A DNA stretch of 64,000 nucleotides from GCA-2731375 sp964507245 (lineage in GTDB: Bacteria; Pseudomonadota; Alphaproteobacteria; GCA-2731375): contig CAZDQC010000003.1 in the NCBI GenBank assembly GCA_964507245.1, positions 1 through 64,000 on the forward strand. Direction: 5' to 3'. The notes under the pieces were generated by a model. It did no database searches and was not told the DNA's origin. It worked only from the letters and a program-made list of their open reading frames with translations. Below, one piece after another: positions 43,919 to 52,260 of this stretch. Position numbers and translations under genes: made by a program. Within the stretch, counting starts at the first letter, position 1, and each line of letters begins with the position of its first letter.

Positions 43919-44632
43919 ATGAACGAAGCGGAAAACATTGAAGATCCTGACAATCCAGAAGCGAAAGCGGCCGAGGACGCAGCGGCTGCGATGGAACAGG
44001 CAGAAGAATCCATTGACCCGGCCGCCGCCAAGGCGGAGGCAGATGAAGCGGCGGAAGATATAGGCGAGGGTGACCTTGAGGCGGAGGATCAGGCTGACGA
44101 GCCGGACGAATTGGAAGCGGCCTATGCGGAAGTTGCCGACTTGAAGGATAAGTTACTGCGCGCTATGGCGGAGACCGAGAATATCCGCCGCCGCAGCGAA
44201 CGGGAAAAGGCTGATAGCCGGAAATATGCCGTCACCAATTTCGCCCGGGACATGCTTGCCGTTGCCGATAACCTGCAACGGGCACTAGCTGCTGTGACGG
44301 ATGACGCGCGCGACAGTAATCCGGAGTTAGCGCAACTTTTGGAAGGTGTGGATATAACCCGGAAGGAATTACAGGGTCATTTTAGCAAGCACGGTATTAA
44401 GGAAATCGATCCCATGGGTGAAAAGTTGGATCCTAATCTGCATCAGGCGGTAGTACAGTTAGATGATCCGGAAGCTACCCAAGGCACTATAATCCAGGTG
44501 ATGCAGCCGGGGTACGTCATTCACGACCGTTTGTTGCGGGCCGCCATGGTGGGCGTTGCCAAGGGCGCCCCGGCGTCCAATGGTGAGGCGCCCGTAGCGG
44601 AGGTTGAGAAGGCTCAGGAGGAGGAGGCCTAG
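43919..44632 (+). CDS. grpE: Nucleotide exchange factor GrpE
   Basis: Protein of 237 residues. It starts with an unusually long acidic, alanine-rich stretch (about residues 1-65), then the coiled-coil LEAAYAEVADLKDKLLRAMAETENIRRR and the beta-wing domain with HFSKHGIKEIDPMGEKLDPNLHQAV. GrpE exchanges nucleotide on DnaK. The ATG at 43919 has AGAGGA upstream at good spacing; a GTG at 43889 is the alternative. It follows hrcA as expected; dnaK is not in this window. Confidence 0.93.
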   Translation: MNEAENIEDPDNPEAKAAEDAAAAMEQAEESIDPAAAKAEADEAAEDIGEGDLEAEDQADEPDELEAAYAEVADLKDKLLRAMAETENIRRRSEREKADSRKYAVTNFARDMLAVADNLQRALAAVTDDARDSNPELAQLLEGVDITRKELQGHFSKHGIKEIDPMGEKLDPNLHQAVVQLDDPEATQGTIIQVMQPGYVIHDRLLRAAMVGVAKGAPASNGEAPVAEVEKAQEEEA

Positions 44633-44725
44633 TCCTAGGTTTGGCTCGCCCAATTTAGTTAAATTTTTGAGCTCTCGAATGTGCAATCAGATCCGGAAAT
44701 AATCACCTAGATGAGCCGTCATGCC

Positions 44726-44741
44726 CACGTACATTTACGTG
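44726..44741 (+). repeat. Perfect hairpin downstream of grpE
   Basis: CACGTA-CATT-TACGTG is a perfect 6-bp stem with a four-base loop. It is embedded in a further inverted repeat CCGTCA (44716-44721) / TGACGG (44740-44745), which competes for the last two bases. No T run follows, so a classical terminator is not supported; it may be an operator for the next gene or a factor-independent stop of reduced strength. Confidence 0.4.
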
Positions 44742-44830
44742 ACGGAATATTGCCAGTACCTCTGCGCAGTGCAGAACAACGTTAATGGGGCGAAATTTGG
44801 CAGCGCCGAATTCGAGTTTATGATACCTGG

Positions 44831-46075
44831 ATGAGCGCCTCTCTCCCTTTGATCACCACAAAGCAGGCTCGGCGCACTTTCATGGTCCGGCAAGGGTTGT
44901 GCCATCCACTAGATAAATGCCAGGACAAGGATGCTCTGCACAGCCTGATACACCAATTGGGCTTTGTTCAGGTGGACAGCATCCGCACAGTGGAACGGGC
45001 CCACCACATGGTTCTGTTTGCCCGTAATCATACCTACCGTCCGGATCATCTGCGTCAGTTGCTGGAGGACGATCGGCGCCTGTTTGAACATTGGACCCAT
45101 GATGCATCCATTATTCCGGCAGAATTCTATCCTCATTGGCAGGGTCGGTTTGCGCGAGCAGAGGCACAACTACGAGAGCGCTGGCGCAAAGTTCGTCCCA
45201 AGGGCCGGTTCAAGGGTGAGACTATCGCCTTTGAGGACGTATTAGATCAGGTAAGGGTGCATGTGTCCCAAAACGGCCCCACCTTGTCCCGGGACCTGAA
45301 AATGTGGTGCGGATCCCAAAAGGCGAAAAAGAATGGATGGTGGGAATGGCATCCAGCGAAAACGGCCCTAGAATTTTTGTGGCGCACTGGTGAACTTTCA
45401 ATCTGCCATCGAAATGGTTTTCAGAAAGCCTATGATCTGTCCCACAGGATTATTCCGGACAAAGCAAGGAATGCCGTGGCGCAGTCAGGCGAGAGCTTTA
45501 TTGATTGGGCATGCAGCAATGCTCTGGATCGCCTTGGGTTTGCAACTTCAGGAGAATTAGCGGCCTATTGGTCATCGGTCGATGCGGCCGAAGCCAGGGC
45601 CTGGTGCGCCCGTTGCCTTGGCAACAAGATTATCAAGGTTTTGGTGGAAGATGCTAGTGGAGGGCCTCCTAGGCTGGCATTTGCCCGGCCAGCGCTTTTA
45701 GACCGGTTATCCGATATTCCCGATCCACCGAATCGATTGAGAGTTCTGAGCCCGTTCGATCCCTTAACCCGTGACCGCAGGCGTCTGAAACGCCTGTTTG
45801 ATTTTGAATATCGAATCGAGATCTTTGTCCCCGAAGCCAAACGCAAATTTGGTTATTATATATTTCCCTTGTTAGAGAGGGACCGCCTGATCGGTCGTAT
45901 CGATATGAAGGCACGGCGTGACGATGATGTCCTGTGCGTTACGAGCTTATGGTTAGAGTCCAAGTTCAAATTCACTAAAATCCGCCGGGCACGGTTGGCG
46001 GCCGAACTCAACCGTCAGGCCAAATTCATTGGCATGGGTCGCGTGGTGTGGGAACCTGGATTTTTAAAAACCTAG
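44831..46075 (+). CDS. YcaQ/AlkX-like winged-helix DNA glycosylase
   Basis: Protein of 414 residues of the HTH_42 family. The catalytic QxD motif is Q47-V-D49 in GFVQVDSI, followed by RAHHMVLFARNHTY and LFEHWTHDASIIP. The C-terminal part has RVLSPFDPLTRDRRRLKRLFDFEYRIE, another constant segment. E. coli YcaQ and Streptomyces AlkZ remove bulky alkyl adducts and unhook interstrand crosslinks. The ATG directly follows GATACCTGG. Sixteen bases separate it from an IPNS-like oxygenase gene on the same strand. Producer self-resistance to an alkylating agent is the typical role of AlkZ but is only a guess here. Confidence 0.9.
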   Translation: MSASLPLITTKQARRTFMVRQGLCHPLDKCQDKDALHSLIHQLGFVQVDSIRTVERAHHMVLFARNHTYRPDHLRQLLEDDRRLFEHWTHDASIIPAEFYPHWQGRFARAEAQLRERWRKVRPKGRFKGETIAFEDVLDQVRVHVSQNGPTLSRDLKMWCGSQKAKKNGWWEWHPAKTALEFLWRTGELSICHRNGFQKAYDLSHRIIPDKARNAVAQSGESFIDWACSNALDRLGFATSGELAAYWSSVDAAEARAWCARCLGNKIIKVLVEDASGGPPRLAFARPALLDRLSDIPDPPNRLRVLSPFDPLTRDRRRLKRLFDFEYRIEIFVPEAKRKFGYYIFPLLERDRLIGRIDMKARRDDDVLCVTSLWLESKFKFTKIRRARLAAELNRQAKFIGMGRVVWEPGFLKT

Positions 46076-46091
46076 CCGGTAAAGAGCCGCT

Positions 46092-47075
46092 ATGAAACAA
46101 AAGTCTGATATTCCGCTTATCGACCTTACGCCACTCAGGACAAACAAAGGCCTGCAAGAGATTGGCGCAAAAATAAAGACAGCCTGCCTAGGTTCGGGAT
46201 TTTTCATGGTCAGCAATCACGGGATCGATGAGGATCTGCTAGCCGCGGTGTTCCACGCCAATCGGTGCTTTCATGATCTCCCCCTGGCGGACAAAAACGC
46301 CTTAAAGTTAAACCATTGGCATCGAGGATATCAGGGTTTCGCCACCTCGACCCTTGTGTCTTCCGCTCGTTTTGCACCGGCTACTACCGCCAATCAATTG
46401 GCCTCGTTTTTCATCCGGCAAGAAGTTTCGCCCGAAGATCCCAAATATCTGACTGGCGCCCTGAAAGGTCCCAATCAATGGCCGGATGATCCCAAATTCC
46501 GTGAAGTGGTGAGCCAATACGATAGCGACGTGCGGGCCCTTGGCCATCGCCTATTGCCCGCTTTCGCCTTGGCGGTAGAAGAATCAGCCAGTTTTTTTCA
46601 ACCTTATTTCGACAATGCTACCACGGCCTTGCGCCTAATCCACTATCCGTCAGTGGAATTTTTGCAATCTGGCAACACTCTTGGTATCCAGCCCCATACT
46701 GACTACGGCTTTATCACCATACTCGCCCAGGATGCGATTTGTGGTCTAGAAATTCGATTACCTGATGGCGGTTGGATGCCCGTTCCTTATGTGCCGGGCG
46801 CTCTGATCATCAATATTGGCGACGCCCTGGCTAGGTGGACCAATGACGTTTTCAACTCCACACCTCACCGAGTTATCAGTCCCCGTTCTGGGATCGGCCG
46901 GTATTCCGTGGCCATGTTCTTTGACCCAAACATGGATGCCAGCATCCGATGCCTGAGAAAATTCATAGACACTGATCACTCGGCACAATACCCAGCCATC
47001 CAATATGGCAGTTATATTGAAGAACGCTTAAACAAAAACTACCCGAACCGTGCCGCCGGGCAGATGCCATCTTGA
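46092..47075 (+). CDS. Isopenicillin N synthase-like 2-oxoglutarate/Fe(II) oxygenase
   Basis: Protein of 327 residues. The non-heme dioxygenase N-terminal domain starts IPLIDLTPLRTN. The iron ligands are H202-x-D204 in QPHTDYGFIT and H259 in STPHRVIS; the RxS co-substrate motif is in GRYSVAMFF. This is the standard IPNS/flavonol-synthase layout, common in bacteria, with very diverse substrates. It is 16 bp behind the YcaQ-like gene, so probably co-transcribed. It is the third iron-oxygenase family of this broad type in the window. Specific function unknown. Confidence 0.9.
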   Translation: MKQKSDIPLIDLTPLRTNKGLQEIGAKIKTACLGSGFFMVSNHGIDEDLLAAVFHANRCFHDLPLADKNALKLNHWHRGYQGFATSTLVSSARFAPATTANQLASFFIRQEVSPEDPKYLTGALKGPNQWPDDPKFREVVSQYDSDVRALGHRLLPAFALAVEESASFFQPYFDNATTALRLIHYPSVEFLQSGNTLGIQPHTDYGFITILAQDAICGLEIRLPDGGWMPVPYVPGALIINIGDALARWTNDVFNSTPHRVISPRSGIGRYSVAMFFDPNMDASIRCLRKFIDTDHSAQYPAIQYGSYIEERLNKNYPNRAAGQMPS

Positions 47076-47330
47076 TTATTTGATGTTAATCATCTCGTAA
47101 ACTAGGTAGCCCTCGCGCAACACAGCTGAAAATGTACTCATCATCCAATCTACTCTCAAGACAACGCATGTAACTCACGAGATAGGCTACCCAAATGTCT
47201 GCTAACGGGTCTTCATTGAAATAGTAGCTGGGGACCCTTTGCGTTCGTTTTTTGATGTTGTTCTGTTGACAATATTGACTTCCGTTATCCGCGGATCGAC
47301 GCGACGCCAGACGTGTTCTATCTTTCACGA

Positions 47331-48023
47331 ATGCTCGCAATTCTATTTCCCTTTTTGCTTGCCCCGGCGGTAGCCATAGGCGCCACCTTCGGTACTGCTC
47401 GCGTCATCGACGGGGACACTATCCAAGTCGCAGGCCAACGCATCAGGCTCTACGGGATTGACGCGGCCGAAATTAATCAGTTGTGCCAACGTAAAGGCGT
47501 TCTCTGGCTGTGTGGCGTCGAGGCGGCAAAAACACTCAGAGAACTCGTAGCTGGCTCCGCCGTCTCGTGCGCCGAGAGCGATCGAGACCGCTATGGTCGG
47601 ATCGTAGCCGTCTGCAAAGCCAATGGTGCGGACATCAATGCTGCTATGGTGCTGTCAGGAATGGCTCTGGCCTACCGTAGGTACAGCAGCGTTTACATTG
47701 GTCGCGAAGGCTCCGCAAAGTTGGCAAGACGGGGGCTTTGGAGTGGACGGTTCATTCCCCCGTGGGAGTGGAGACGAGGAAAGCGGCTAGCGCCCGAAGG
47801 CCTCACCAACGACAACGCTAACGACTGCCGAATTAAGGGCAACATCAGTTCCAAAGGCGATCGTATCTATCATATGCCAAATAGTCGTTGGTACGCCGAG
47901 ACGGTGATCACGGTGTCTAAGGGGGAGCGTTGGTTCTGTTCTGAGGATGAGGCCATGGATGCGGGATGGCGACGGGCAGGGATTTCGGCGCATACAGTGC
48001 CAGATGTGAATTCGGGGCAATAA
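47331..48023 (+). CDS. Secreted thermonuclease-family (SNase-like) protein
   Basis: Protein of 230 residues. It begins with a hydrophobic signal sequence (MLAILFPFLLAPAVAIGA). The SNase fold shows ARVIDGDTI, IRLYGIDAAE and the catalytic Arg regions in DRDRYGRIVAVC and AYRRYSSVY. Calcium-binding Asp residues are in the DGD and GIDA loops. A C-terminal extension of about 70 residues with three Cys follows. It probably acts on nucleic acid in the periplasm or outside the cell. I chose the ATG at 47331; a GTG at 47313 is possible. No clear ribosome binding site. Confidence 0.85.
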   Translation: MLAILFPFLLAPAVAIGATFGTARVIDGDTIQVAGQRIRLYGIDAAEINQLCQRKGVLWLCGVEAAKTLRELVAGSAVSCAESDRDRYGRIVAVCKANGADINAAMVLSGMALAYRRYSSVYIGREGSAKLARRGLWSGRFIPPWEWRRGKRLAPEGLTNDNANDCRIKGNISSKGDRIYHMPNSRWYAETVITVSKGERWFCSEDEAMDAGWRRAGISAHTVPDVNSGQ

Positions 48024-48359
48024 CAGAAATCACTTAACCAACTATGACTTGTTGCAGGCCCCACCCAGCTGTCGTCTAGCTGTTGCGTTGAAGAGTATTC
48101 TACAAAGTGCGAATATGCGCGCCTGAAAGGATAACGCCGTGGTGTACATGGTGGTTAGGTCGGCAGTCGCCCATGGAATTGTTGCGCATTCTGGCACAGA
48201 AACAAATTTTTGGTCTAATGCCCGTCTGAATAGCTATCGCCCTGGTTGTGCTGAACTTTGCTCCTTATTTTCTGCGCGAACAGCTCACCAACTATTCTAC
48301 TGGTGGTCAAACTACCGGTAGATTCAAAGCATCGTGAAGCAGATCGCCATAGTCGCGCA
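48024..48359 (+). other. Intergenic region between the nuclease and ampG-like genes
   Basis: A 336-bp interval. It contains the interrupted small reading frame described separately (48173-48337). A GTG at 48139 preceded by AAAGGA opens a 60-codon frame in a different phase, but its product has no sensible pattern. No terminator or clear promoter is recognised. Confidence 0.45.
48173..48337 (+). pseudogene. Small membrane-protein-like frame interrupted by TGA
   Basis: From an ATG at 48173 the frame reads MELLRILAQKQIFGLMPV, then TGA (48227-48229), then continues IAIALVVLNFAPYFL and REQLTNYSTGGQTTGRFKAS to a second TGA at 48335. The part after the internal stop is a good membrane-segment pattern followed by a polar tail. 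If TGA were TGG, the whole would be a 54-residue single-span protein. It may be a gene killed by one mutation, a sequencing error, or chance. No family recognised. Confidence 0.3.
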
Positions 48360-49688
48360 ATGAATGATGCTGTAACAGGCGGTCGGCCGAATTGGCTCGC
48401 CGCTGCGCGAGTCTATCTGGACGGGCGGGTCGTCGCCATACTGTTCCTCGGTTTTTCCTCTGGCATGCCACTGCTTTTGACTTTTTCGACCTTATCCATT
48501 TGGCTGGCTGAAGAGGGAATCTCAAAATCTTCCATCGGCTTGTTTGCCCTATTAGCTACGCCTTACTCCCTGAAATTTCTTTGGGCGCCATTTATCGATA
48601 AATTGCGGTTGCCCATTTTGACCCGCTGGCTAGGCCGGCGGCGTGGTTGGGCCATACTGACCCAACTCGCCTTGGTTGTCGGTATCGTCGGTCTAGGTGG
48701 CAGCGATCCGGTCCGGGATACATGGACTATGGCCGCCTGGGCTGTCTTCGTCGCATTCGCTTCAGCTTCACAGGACGTGGTAATCGATGCCTACCGTGTA
48801 GAAATACTAGAAGAGCAACAGTACGGAGCCGGCTCAGCCATGATTGTGGCCGGCTATCGGATTGGCATGCTGGCCTCCGGGGCCGGGGCACTTTATTTGG
48901 CGGAGGCTGTCAGTTGGTTTTGGGTTTATGTGGCAATGGCAGGCCTTATGGGCGTAGGCATCCTGACCATTCTGCTTAACCCGGAACCGGCTGGGCCAGT
49001 TGTTGCGGATCCATCCTCGGACCGGCCGGATCCCGTGCAATGGCTTCGAGAGGCGGTATTCGAACCCTTCGCTGAATTCCTGGTTCGGGGTGGCTGGCGT
49101 CCGGCCCTTTTGATCCTGTGTTTCGTGGTCTTCTATAAATTCGGCGACAGTCTGGCCGGCGTCATGGCGAACCCTTTTTATCTCGAGATCGGCTTCACCA
49201 AATCCGAAATTGCCTCCATATCCAAAATATTCGGCCTGGCGGCGACCCTCGCAGGCGGTTTTTTGGGCGGCCTGATTGTGGTTCGCCGGGGCATCATGGA
49301 AAGCTTACTTTGGTGTGGCTTGCTGCAAATGTTTTCCAATCTGATGTTTGCCATCCAGGCTATGGTGGGGCACGACGTAGCCATGTTGTCGGTGACTATC
49401 GCTGTGGAGAATGTGGCAGGTGGCATGGGTACGGCATCTTTCGTGGCCTATCTCTCTGCCCTGTGCAACATCGCCTATACGGCCACACAATATGCCTTGT
49501 TATCCTCTTTGATGGCCGTGGCGCGCACCTTCCTTTCCTCCCCTGCCGGTTTCCTGGCCGATAGCACAAGCTGGGTTGTATTCTTTTTGATCACCACTTT
49601 CGCTGCTCTGCCGGGCCTGGTTTTGTTGTGGTGGCTAATGCGGCGAAAAATTGTACCGCCATCGGATGCAAGGGTTTCGTTACCATGA
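48360..49688 (+). CDS. AmpG-like muropeptide permease (MFS)
   Basis: Protein of 442 residues with about 12 membrane spans. The N-terminal FLGFSSGMPLLLTFSTLSIWL, then FLWAPFIDKL and FASASQDVVIDAYRVEIL, are diagnostic of AmpG permeases. In enterobacteria AmpG imports anhydromuropeptides for cell-wall recycling. The ATG at 48360 is used; the frame extends upstream without a family match. Its stop overlaps the start of the macro-domain gene (ATGA), beginning a four-gene coupled operon. The MurU homologue near 7 kb fits a wall-recycling lifestyle. Confidence 0.87.
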   Translation: MNDAVTGGRPNWLAAARVYLDGRVVAILFLGFSSGMPLLLTFSTLSIWLAEEGISKSSIGLFALLATPYSLKFLWAPFIDKLRLPILTRWLGRRRGWAILTQLALVVGIVGLGGSDPVRDTWTMAAWAVFVAFASASQDVVIDAYRVEILEEQQYGAGSAMIVAGYRIGMLASGAGALYLAEAVSWFWVYVAMAGLMGVGILTILLNPEPAGPVVADPSSDRPDPVQWLREAVFEPFAEFLVRGGWRPALLILCFVVFYKFGDSLAGVMANPFYLEIGFTKSEIASISKIFGLAATLAGGFLGGLIVVRRGIMESLLWCGLLQMFSNLMFAIQAMVGHDVAMLSVTIAVENVAGGMGTASFVAYLSALCNIAYTATQYALLSSLMAVARTFLSSPAGFLADSTSWVVFFLITTFAALPGLVLLWWLMRRKIVPPSDARVSLP

Positions 49689-50206
49689 CCGTTCGGATCG
49701 AGATAATCGACGGTGACATCACGACCTTGGAGGTGGGGGCCATCGTTAACGCGGCGAATGAGCAGCTATTGCGAGGCGGAGGAGTTTGCGGCGCCATTCA
49801 TGCCGCCGCCGGGCCGGGATTGGCAAAAGAATGCCGCTCCATTGGTGGTTGTGCAACCGGGGAAGCACGGATATCAGGCGGGTACAATTTAGCGGCTCAA
49901 TATGTGATCCACGCCGTGGGACCCATTTGGTGCGGCGGTGGATCAAACGAAGCCTTGCTTTTGGCCAGATGCTACCGTCATTGTTACCGCCTGGCGGATC
50001 AGGCGGGCCTGCTTTCCTTAGCCTTTCCCGCTATTTCGACGGGCATATTTGGCTATCCCGTCGAACAGGCAGCAGAAATTGCCCTCGGAGGGGCGAGGTC
50101 TTATTCAGAGAATCCAGGTGGCGTACAACAAATAGTATTTTGTTGTTTTGGCCCTGAAATCACAAACGTCTACCGTCGGCTTTATAATGAACTTCCTTCA
50201 AACTGA
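49685..50206 (+). CDS. Macro-domain protein (ADP-ribose-binding, YmdB-like)
   Basis: Protein of 173 residues that is a single macro domain. GDITTLEVGAIVNAANEQLL binds the adenine and ribose; the RGGGVCGAIHAAAGP loop and the FPAISTGIFGYP phosphate loop follow. In YmdB and MacroD proteins the loop reads GGVDGAIH with a catalytic Asp; here that Asp is Cys. It may bind ADP-ribose or hydrolyse O-acetyl-ADP-ribose or ADP-ribosyl esters by an altered mechanism. The ATG overlaps the ampG stop, and the last 20 bases overlap the flavoprotein gene. Confidence 0.88.
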   Translation: MTVRIEIIDGDITTLEVGAIVNAANEQLLRGGGVCGAIHAAAGPGLAKECRSIGGCATGEARISGGYNLAAQYVIHAVGPIWCGGGSNEALLLARCYRHCYRLADQAGLLSLAFPAISTGIFGYPVEQAAEIALGGARSYSENPGGVQQIVFCCFGPEITNVYRRLYNELPSN

Positions 50207-51884
50207 TGTCCTAGTCATCGGAGCAGGAGGGGCCGGTATGTACGCCGCCATCGCCGCTGCCGAAGCGGGCGTCAACATCCAGCTACTGGATAAGAGCGTG
50301 GTGGGAAGGTCGGGGGCCACGATCATGGCTCAGATGACGGTTGCGGCGGCGATCAGCGAGCCAGAGCTGGATCATTGGCGCTTTCACTTGGCAGATACAA
50401 TCACCGCTGGCAGAGGGCTAGTGGATGAGCCCCTAGCTCGAATTTTGTGCCAATCGGCACCAGATCGAATTCGACAGATGGATGATTGGGGCGTGGGGTG
50501 GGCTCGCGACAGGGAAAGCGGTAACCGCATTACCCAGGCCCATGCGCCAGGCCACGACCGTAACCGCTGTGCCTATGTTGATTTTTTGAACACAGGCCCG
50601 GCCACCGCGAGAATTTTGCGCAACAAAACACGCCAATATAATAATATCCGACGGCTCTCTGACCTGATGGTCATAGACCTGTTAGTTCGAGACGGACGGT
50701 CCCTGGGCGCTGTAGCCCTGCATCTCGAAACCGGCCAGGCTGTGATAATCGCCGCCGGTGCTACGGTGATCGCTACCGGAGGATTGACGGCGCTATATCA
50801 CCGCAATTCCGCCTCCGCAAATATGGGCGGGGACGGTTTCGCCATGGCTCTTCGTGCCGGGGCGGAACTGATCGATATGGAGTTCGTGCAGTTCTTCCCC
50901 ATCGGTCATCTTGCCCCCCGTCTGATCGGCATGGATCCTATCATGTGGGACCCCTTCCGTTACAAATTAGGTGGCCGCCTGCTGAACGGTGAAATGCAAG
51001 AATTCACCCAGAACTATGGTACGGCGGAAGACGGAAAGTATTTGGTCACACGCGACACCGCGACCTACGCAATCTTCAAGGAGGTGGAGGCCGGTCGGGG
51101 ATCGCCGCATGGCGGAGCTTGGTTGTCCTTTGAGCATATTCCAGAGACGGATTTACGAGCTGCATTTGGCCCCGTGATCGACCGACTAACCAACAACGGT
51201 ATCGATTTGACCCGAATGCCCATCGAGGTGTCCCCCATTGCCCATTATCACATGGGAGGTCTGAGAGTGAACGATGCTCTGGAAACGAGCATTAAAAATC
51301 TTTTCGCCGCGGGGGAGGCCGTAGGTGGGGCAAACGGTGCCAACCGGCTGTCTGGCAATGCCATTACGGAGGCGTTTGTGTTTGGCGAACTGGCTGGACG
51401 ATTAGCCGCGGCGACCTCTGAGGAGGTTAAGGATGTCAGCGATGCCGCCACACCATTTCTTGCCGTACTAGAGGAAACGGCTTGTCGTCCGGAAGGAGGC
51501 GCCAATCCGGCTGAAGCTATCGCCCAATTGCAAGCCATAATGCAACGCGATGTGGGGCCATTTCGCACAAATGAGGGATTGCGGCGGGCGTTAGCCGCCA
51601 TCGACCAGACGGCAGTGGACTTGCCGTGTATGGCCACTGGCGGCGCTTTGGCCTTCAACCAACGGCGGGCTGATTGGTTCACCCTTCGGAATATGCTGGA
51701 CGTGGCCCGCGCGGTCACGACCGCAGCGCTAGGACGTACGGAAAGCAGAGGCTCACATCAGCGGGAAGACTTCCCTGTACTGGATGACAACTGGACTTGC
51801 CACCAGGTGATTGCCCAGGATGGCCATGGCATAAAACTATCCCGAGCCGAGGTGCGCCGGCTGAACAATACGAAGGTAGTGTAA
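50187..51884 (+). CDS. Fumarate reductase/succinate dehydrogenase-like flavoprotein
   Basis: Protein of 565 residues. The FAD motif VLVIGAGGAGMYAAIAAAEAG is at residues 8-28. The Frd/Sdh capping-domain marks are ANMGGDGFAMALRAGAELIDMEFVQF, HYHMGGLRVND with the substrate His, and GANRLSGNAITEAFVFG. The His that binds FAD covalently in SdhA (SHTVAAQGG region) is missing: the segment is SGATIMAQMTVAAA, so the flavin is probably non-covalent. It shares one base with the next gene, a short [2Fe-2S] protein, making a two-subunit enzyme likely. It could be aspartate-oxidase-like, but lacks that context. Confidence 0.85.
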   Translation: MNFLQTDVLVIGAGGAGMYAAIAAAEAGVNIQLLDKSVVGRSGATIMAQMTVAAAISEPELDHWRFHLADTITAGRGLVDEPLARILCQSAPDRIRQMDDWGVGWARDRESGNRITQAHAPGHDRNRCAYVDFLNTGPATARILRNKTRQYNNIRRLSDLMVIDLLVRDGRSLGAVALHLETGQAVIIAAGATVIATGGLTALYHRNSASANMGGDGFAMALRAGAELIDMEFVQFFPIGHLAPRLIGMDPIMWDPFRYKLGGRLLNGEMQEFTQNYGTAEDGKYLVTRDTATYAIFKEVEAGRGSPHGGAWLSFEHIPETDLRAAFGPVIDRLTNNGIDLTRMPIEVSPIAHYHMGGLRVNDALETSIKNLFAAGEAVGGANGANRLSGNAITEAFVFGELAGRLAAATSEEVKDVSDAATPFLAVLEETACRPEGGANPAEAIAQLQAIMQRDVGPFRTNEGLRRALAAIDQTAVDLPCMATGGALAFNQRRADWFTLRNMLDVARAVTTAALGRTESRGSHQREDFPVLDDNWTCHQVIAQDGHGIKLSRAEVRRLNNTKVV

Positions 51885-52234
51885 TGACCGACCAGTTGAC
51901 GGCAAATTTGAAAATTCGTCGAGGCGTTCCTGGCGATCCCGTCCGGTACGACAAATTCCGCTTTGAATTCGAACCGGGCCAGTCGGTGTTGGACGCCTTG
52001 CGCAGTATCAGACGCACGACTGATGGCACCCTGGCCGTGCGCTATTCTTGTATCAATGCCAATGCCTGCAAGGAATGCGTCATGCGCATCGATGGTGAGA
52101 CCAGATACGCCTGCGCCACACCTCTTTCGGCGGGCGAAATGCTGATTGAACCTTTACCCAACAAACGCCTGATCCGCGATCTTATCACTGACACTCTTCC
52201 TCCCGACGAGAGGCTGGATCTTGGAGCGGCATAG
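51884..52234 (+). CDS. Short [2Fe-2S] protein, SdhB/FrdB N-terminal domain only
   Basis: Protein of 116 residues. It matches the plant-ferredoxin-like N-terminal half of SdhB/FrdB: FEFEPGQSVLDALRSIR and the cluster ligands C56, C62, C65 and C77. Spacing is C-x5-C-x2-C-x11-C, one residue longer in the first loop than the usual C-x4-C. The C-terminal [4Fe-4S]/[3Fe-4S] half of SdhB is absent, so electrons go only through a single [2Fe-2S] cluster. The start overlaps the flavoprotein stop (TAATG). No membrane anchor subunit is present, suggesting a soluble two-subunit enzyme. Confidence 0.85.
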   Translation: MTDQLTANLKIRRGVPGDPVRYDKFRFEFEPGQSVLDALRSIRRTTDGTLAVRYSCINANACKECVMRIDGETRYACATPLSAGEMLIEPLPNKRLIRDLITDTLPPDERLDLGAA

Positions 52235-52260
52235 CCGCGTTCGTACTGATACCGGTCGTC

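Noticed and set aside
47266..47330. TTGACA at 47266 as the promoter of the nuclease gene
   Set aside because: No -10 sequence at 15-19 bp; the nearest candidate is 12 bp away.
47086..47340. 84-residue minus-strand ORF between the IPNS-like and nuclease genes
   Set aside because: It has some protein-like phrases but no recognisable family, no ribosome binding site, and its start lies inside the nuclease gene's N-terminus.
48227..48229. TGA at 48227 as a selenocysteine codon
   Set aside because: No selenocysteine insertion hairpin follows, and the context is a membrane segment rather than a redox site; simple nonsense change is more likely.
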